From: Mizugakiibacter sediminis
GTDB lineage: Bacteria; Pseudomonadota; Gammaproteobacteria; Xanthomonadales; Rhodanobacteraceae
Assembly (NCBI RefSeq): GCF_000953855.2
Contig: NZ_DF970131.1
Coordinates: forward strand, 1-38,685
Direction of reading: 5' to 3'
DNA length: 38,685 nt
In this document: in pieces, positions 33,915 to 38,685 of the stretch
How the letters are laid out: each line of letters opens with the position of its first letter
Position numbering within the stretch: the first letter of the stretch is position 1
The notes under the pieces: generated by a model
Database searches by the model: none
Told to the model about the DNA's origin: nothing
Seen by the model: only the letters and a program-made list of their open reading frames with translations
Program-made: the position numbers and the translations under genes

Positions 33915-34733
33915 TCACTTGACCACGGTGCCGATGCGGCCGAAGTCGATGCCGTGGTCCACCCCCTTCCAGCTGAACCAGATCAGGAACGCCTTGCCGA
34001 CCAGGTTCTGCTCCGGCACGCAGCCCCAGAAGCGGCTGTCGAGACTATTATCGCGATTATCGCCCATGGCGAAATAGCAGTTCTGCGGCACCCGCCACGT
34101 TCCGTCCCGGCTCTCGCCGAGGCCGGGAATGGCGATGATGCGGTGATCGACGCCGTCCAGGTGCTCGATGCGCACCACCGCGCCGGCGCGTTCCAGCATG
34201 CGGCTCTCGGCGTCGCCGCCGGCGTAGGGGCCGATCGGGTCCTGGATGATCGGCTTGCCGTTGATGAACACCTTGTCCTCGCGCACGGTGACTTCGTCGC
34301 CTGGCAGGCCGATCACGCGCTTGATGTAGTCCTGGCTCGGGTCCGGCGGATAACGGAACACGATCACGTCGCCGCGATGCGGCTCGCCGGTGGCCAGGAT
34401 CTTGGTGTTGAACGCCGGCAGGCGCAGGCCATAGGCGAACTTGTTGACCAGGATGAAGTCGCCGACCAGCAGCGTCGGCATCATCGAGCCGGACGGGATG
34501 CGAAACGGCTCGGCGATGAACGAGCGGAACACCAGTACCGCCAGGATCACCGGGAAGAACGAGCGCGCGTAGTCGACCAGCACCGGCTCGCGCGGCGTCT
34601 CGCCGCGCGCGGCCGCGCGTTCCAGCCGGCGCCGGTGGAAGAACAGCCGATCGATCGCCCAGACCACGCCGGTGAGCACGGTCAGCGCCAGCAGCAGCGC
34701 GGCGAAATCGAAATCCATGCCAAACAGCTTCAT
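33915..34733 (-). CDS. lepB: Signal peptidase I
   Basis: 272 aa. It cuts signal peptides from exported proteins at the outer face of the inner membrane. The catalytic pair is Ser83 in IPSGSMMPTL and Lys138 in DYIKRVIGLPGD, and box E is MGDNRDNSLDSRFWG. Two hydrophobic segments (about 10-28 and 58-75) anchor it. ATG at 34733 has GGGAGCGGAA upstream; lepA ends 22 bases before. The size is smaller than E. coli LepB (324 aa), which has larger periplasmic insertions. Confidence 0.97.
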   Translation of the reverse strand: MKLFGMDFDFAALLLALTVLTGVVWAIDRLFFHRRRLERAAARGETPREPVLVDYARSFFPVILAVLVFRSFIAEPFRIPSGSMMPTLLVGDFILVNKFAYGLRLPAFNTKILATGEPHRGDVIVFRYPPDPSQDYIKRVIGLPGDEVTVREDKVFINGKPIIQDPIGPYAGGDAESRMLERAGAVVRIEHLDGVDHRIIAIPGLGESRDGTWRVPQNCYFAMGDNRDNSLDSRFWGCVPEQNLVGKAFLIWFSWKGVDHGIDFGRIGTVVK

Positions 34734-34755
34734 GCGTTCCGCTCCCGTCCCGGCC

Positions 34756-36549
<1,794 letters not shown>

Positions 36550-36589
36550 GGAACGGCGCGGCAGGGGGAAGGCGGGCGCAGCGAAGCAC

Positions 36590-36619
36590 GCTTCGGGCCG
36601 CCCGCGGGCGGCCCGAAGC
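36590..36619. repeat. Perfect 30-base palindrome at the probable lepA mRNA 5' end
   Basis: Arms GCTTCGGGCCGCCCG and CGGGCGGCCCGAAGC meet without a spacer. It lies 41 bases before the lepA ATG. With the -10 at 36624-36629 the transcript would start at its edge (about 36617), so the mRNA would begin with a long GC-rich hairpin. No U tract follows, which argues against a simple terminator. Confidence 0.75.
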
Positions 36620-36623
36620 GGGG

Positions 36624-36629
36624 ATTATC
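36624..36629 (-). promoter_or_regulatory. Extended -10 promoter of lepA-lepB
   Basis: Minus-strand TGC-GATAAT (5 of 6 with extended TG) lies about 75 bases before the lepA ATG. No good -35 is visible; the extended -10 could compensate. The predicted start falls at the rim of the 30-base palindrome. Confidence 0.5.
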
Positions 36630-36642
36630 GCATGAGCCGGGA

Positions 36643-36658
36643 GCCCGGCGCGCCGGGC
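36643..36658. repeat. Palindrome after mucD
   Basis: GCCCGGCG/CGCCGGGC, a perfect 16-base palindrome beginning 11 bases after the mucD stop. It has no U tract, so it is at best a weak terminator or an mRNA 3'-end stabiliser. Confidence 0.4.
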
Positions 36659-36668
36659 CCCGCCGCGA

Positions 36669-38075
36669 TCAGCCCTGCTCCTTCGGCACGGTGATGGCGA
36701 TGAAGCTGGTCGCCTGGTCGCGGCGCACCAGCAGCATCACCGAATCGCCGGGCTTGACCCCCTTGACGGCGTCGTTGAACGCCGCCGCCGAGCCGATCCG
36801 CGTGCGTCCGACCATCAGGATCACGTCGCCCGGCTGCAGGCCGGCGCGGCGGGCGGCGGTGCCGGCCACGCGCGCGATGCCGACGCCCTCGCCCGGTTTC
36901 AGGCCGAGGCGCCGGCGGTCCTCGCCGCTCAAGTCCTGCACCACCAGGCCGAGCGGGTTGCCGCTGACCGCGGCGGCCTCGGCCGCCGCCAGCGACTTGC
37001 CGTCGCGCGGCAGTTCGCCGACCGTCACCTCGATGCTGCGCTTCCTGCCGTCGCGGAAGATCTCCAGCGTGGCCTTGCTGCCGGGCCGCGTCGCGCCGAC
37101 CAGCGGCGGCAGGTCGGCGGGGCCGTCGATCGGCTGGCCGTTGTAGGCGAGGATCACGTCGCCGAGCTTGACGCCGGCCTTCTCCGCCGGACCGCCCGGA
37201 TTGATCACGCTGACCATCGCGCCCGCCGTGTTCGGCAGGCCGACGCTCTTCGCCAGCGCATCGGTCACCGCCTGGATCTGCACGCCGATCATGCCGCGGG
37301 TGACGTAGCCCTTGTCCTTGATCTGCTGCACCGCGTTCATGGCGATGTCGATCGGGATCGAGAACGACACGCCCATGTAGCCGCCGGTGTTGGAGAAGAT
37401 CTGCGAGTTGATGCCGACCACCTGGCCGTCGAGATTGAACAGCGGGCCGCCGGAGTTGCCGCGGTTGATCGGCACGTCGGTCTGGATGAACGGCACGTAC
37501 TGCTGGTCGCTGGCGCCGAAGTTGCGGCCGACCGCGCTGACGATGCCGGCGGTGACCGAATGGTCGAAGCCGAACGGCGAGCCGATCGCCACCACCCACT
37601 GCCCCGCCTTGAGCTGGTGCGAGTCGCCGATGGTCACCGTCGGCAGGTTGCTGGCATCGACCTTCAGCAGCGCGATGTCGTACTGCGCGTCGGTGCCGAC
37701 CACCTTGGCGGTGAATTCGCGGCGGTCGGACAGCTTGACCTTGACCTGGTCGGCGCCGTCGACGACATGGTTGTTGGTGAGGATGTAGCCGTCGCTGGAG
37801 ATGATGAATCCCGAACCCAGCGAGAAACGCTCGTCGTCCTGCTGCGGCGGCACCGGGATGCCGAAGAAGCGCCGGAAGATCTCCGGCACCTGGTCGTCGG
37901 GTCCCGGGCCGGCATCGGCACGGTTGCGGCTGTCGTAGGTGGCCTGCACGTTGACCACCGCCTTGCCGTTCTTCTCGACGATGCCGGTGAAGTCCGGCAA
38001 GCCGGCGGCAAAGGCGCTGGCGGCGAGCAGCAGCAGCGCGCCCAGCGTCGCGAACCGCATGGTGAACCTTCTCAT
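36669..38075 (-). CDS. mucD: MucD/DegP-type periplasmic serine protease
   Basis: 468 aa. A signal peptide (about 1-24, cleavage near AFA-AG) is followed by a trypsin-like protease domain with triad H103 (TNNHVV), D133 (YDIALL) and S208 (RGNSGGPL), then two PDZ domains (about 255-345 and 370-460). It degrades misfolded periplasmic proteins and in Xanthomonas and Pseudomonas works with the sigma-E / anti-sigma system. ATG at 38075 is 8 bases after AGGAGG; an earlier ATG at 38080 opens a two-codon frame. rseA lies upstream, as in the rpoE-rseA-mucD unit of Xanthomonas. Confidence 0.95.
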   Translation of the reverse strand: MRRFTMRFATLGALLLLAASAFAAGLPDFTGIVEKNGKAVVNVQATYDSRNRADAGPGPDDQVPEIFRRFFGIPVPPQQDDERFSLGSGFIISSDGYILTNNHVVDGADQVKVKLSDRREFTAKVVGTDAQYDIALLKVDASNLPTVTIGDSHQLKAGQWVVAIGSPFGFDHSVTAGIVSAVGRNFGASDQQYVPFIQTDVPINRGNSGGPLFNLDGQVVGINSQIFSNTGGYMGVSFSIPIDIAMNAVQQIKDKGYVTRGMIGVQIQAVTDALAKSVGLPNTAGAMVSVINPGGPAEKAGVKLGDVILAYNGQPIDGPADLPPLVGATRPGSKATLEIFRDGRKRSIEVTVGELPRDGKSLAAAEAAAVSGNPLGLVVQDLSGEDRRRLGLKPGEGVGIARVAGTAARRAGLQPGDVILMVGRTRIGSAAAFNDAVKGVKPGDSVMLLVRRDQATSFIAITVPKEQG

Positions 38076-38178
38076 TGCATGGACCTCCTGATGTGCCATC
38101 CGCCCGCGCACCGGCGGCGGACTCCTTGTCGGGCAAGGAACGTGGAATCAAAGGATGCAGCCGACACGCGTCCGCTGC

Positions 38179-38206
38179 ACAGACTTCGCCGGCCGTGCGG
38201 GGTTCC
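38179..38206 (-). promoter_or_regulatory. Possible sigma-E-type promoter upstream of mucD
   Basis: On the minus strand GGAACCC (38200-38206) and TCTGT (38179-38183) are spaced by 16 bases, resembling the sigma-E pattern GGAACTT-N15-17-TCTGA/TCAAA. It lies about 100 bases before the mucD start, in the 202-base gap after rseA. This fits known sigma-E control of mucD, but matches are partial. Confidence 0.4.
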
Positions 38207-38254
38207 CGGCCGGCGCGGCGGCGCCGCGCCGCACGGCGCGCGACGGCGCGGAAC

Positions 38255-38272
38255 GGCCGCGGCACCGCGGCC
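38255..38272. repeat. Hairpin right after rseA
   Basis: GGCCGCGG and CCGCGGCC (8-bp perfect arms, 2-base centre) starting 5 bases after the rseA stop. There is no U tract. It could dampen read-through into mucD or stabilise the 3' end. Confidence 0.4.
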
Positions 38273-38277
38273 TCGGG

Positions 38278-38685
38278 TCACCGGCCGTCCGGCGTGTCCG
38301 TTGCGGCCGATGCCGCGGGCGGCGGCGCGATCAGCAGCAGATAGGGCGCGGCGCCGCCCTCGCCCGCCGCGCCGGCGGCGCGCGCGCGGCGGGCCAGATA
38401 GGGCTGGAGGTCGCGCGAATAGGCCACCGGCCGCACGAAGTCCAGCGGATCGTCGGTGATCGCGGCGGCCGGCTGCGCCAGCATCGGCGGCGCGAGCGGC
38501 GTCAGCAGCGGCGTCTGCACCGGCGTGCCCGCGACCGGACCGGTCGCGGGCGGATTCGGCGCCTCGGCGAGGCCGGGTCCCGCGGATATCGGCGCGGAAC
38601 CGGGCTGCACCAGCACCAGCGCGGCGACGGCGACGCCGGCCGCGATCGCGCCGCCGGCGCTCCAGCGCAGCCAGCGCCTGCCGCC
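38278..38685 (-). CDS. rseA: C-terminal part of an anti-sigma-E factor (RseA-like), partial
   Basis: The open frame enters from the right edge; about 135 residues are visible. A basic-aromatic start (RRWLRWSAGG) leads into one transmembrane helix (about AIAAGVAVAALVLVQ), then an unusually Pro/Ala-rich extracytoplasmic segment (GPGLAEAPNPPATGP, TPLLTPLAPPMLA) and a short C-terminal part (DDPLDFVRPVAYSRDLQPYLARR). The cytoplasmic sigma-binding part lies outside the window. The call rests on the single-pass layout and the position directly before mucD on the same strand; sequence similarity to RseA itself is limited in this variable region. Confidence 0.65.
   Translation of the reverse strand, partial: GGRRWLRWSAGGAIAAGVAVAALVLVQPGSAPISAGPGLAEAPNPPATGPVAGTPVQTPLLTPLAPPMLAQPAAAITDDPLDFVRPVAYSRDLQPYLARRARAAGAAGEGGAAPYLLLIAPPPAASAATDTPDGR

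Noticed and set aside
36643-36658. Palindrome after mucD as a rho-independent terminator
   Set aside because: The arms are fine but no T tract follows on the minus strand, so I list it only as a repeat.

Overview
The window is ordinary chromosomal DNA of a very GC-rich gammaproteobacterium, most likely a member of the Xanthomonadales (Lysobacteraceae/Rhodanobacteraceae type). The evidence is the gene order rseA-mucD-lepA-lepB-DUF4845-rnc-era-recO, the kdsB / low-molecular-weight phosphatase / uvrC-pgsA-tRNA-gacA neighbourhood, a TPR-GT41 glycosyltransferase, and several genes whose -10 box lies 6-8 bases before the ATG, an arrangement that suits leaderless mRNAs. I see no insertion sequence, phage gene, CRISPR array, toxin-antitoxin pair or defence island. 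No gene-free stretch exceeds about 200 bases.

Left part (1-12094, nearly all minus strand). After the 3' end of an unknown plus-strand gene come, read on the minus strand, an acetyl-CoA hydrolase/CoA-transferase, a protein with a PilZ-like C-terminal domain, ispG, then kdsB, a low-molecular-weight protein phosphatase and a thioredoxin/NHL-propeller protein joined by 4-base overlaps. These are followed by uvrC, pgsA, tRNA-Gly, tRNA-Cys, tRNA-Leu and a GacA/UvrY response regulator.

Middle plus-strand block (12154-22804): a phospholipase D/cardiolipin-synthase-like protein, xseA, an acetolactate synthase with an aldehyde dehydrogenase and a YigZ/IMPACT protein, an ABC exporter, and a TPR glycosyltransferase of the O-GlcNAc transferase family.

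Right part (22851-38685, minus strand except one gene). A cold-shock protein gene is followed by an operon, read leftwards, rlmD, a CYTH triphosphatase, nagZ, hpt and a methylthio-nucleoside phosphorylase (tRNA/rRNA modification, cell-wall recycling and purine salvage). Then come ydbL and ydbH (envelope lipid-transport type), with a strongly structured 192-base spacer where E. coli has ynbE. One plus-strand response regulator with a C-terminal HPt domain is followed by the housekeeping block recO, era, rnc, DUF4845, lepB, lepA, and the envelope-stress genes mucD and rseA (partial).

No clearly new multi-gene system is visible. The points most worth checking are the recurrent leaderless promoters, the perfect 30-base palindrome at the probable 5' end of the lepA-lepB mRNA, the hairpin array that replaces ynbE, the GT41 enzyme that lacks the usual active-site histidine, and the SxxC thioredoxin/NHL protein coupled to a tyrosine phosphatase.
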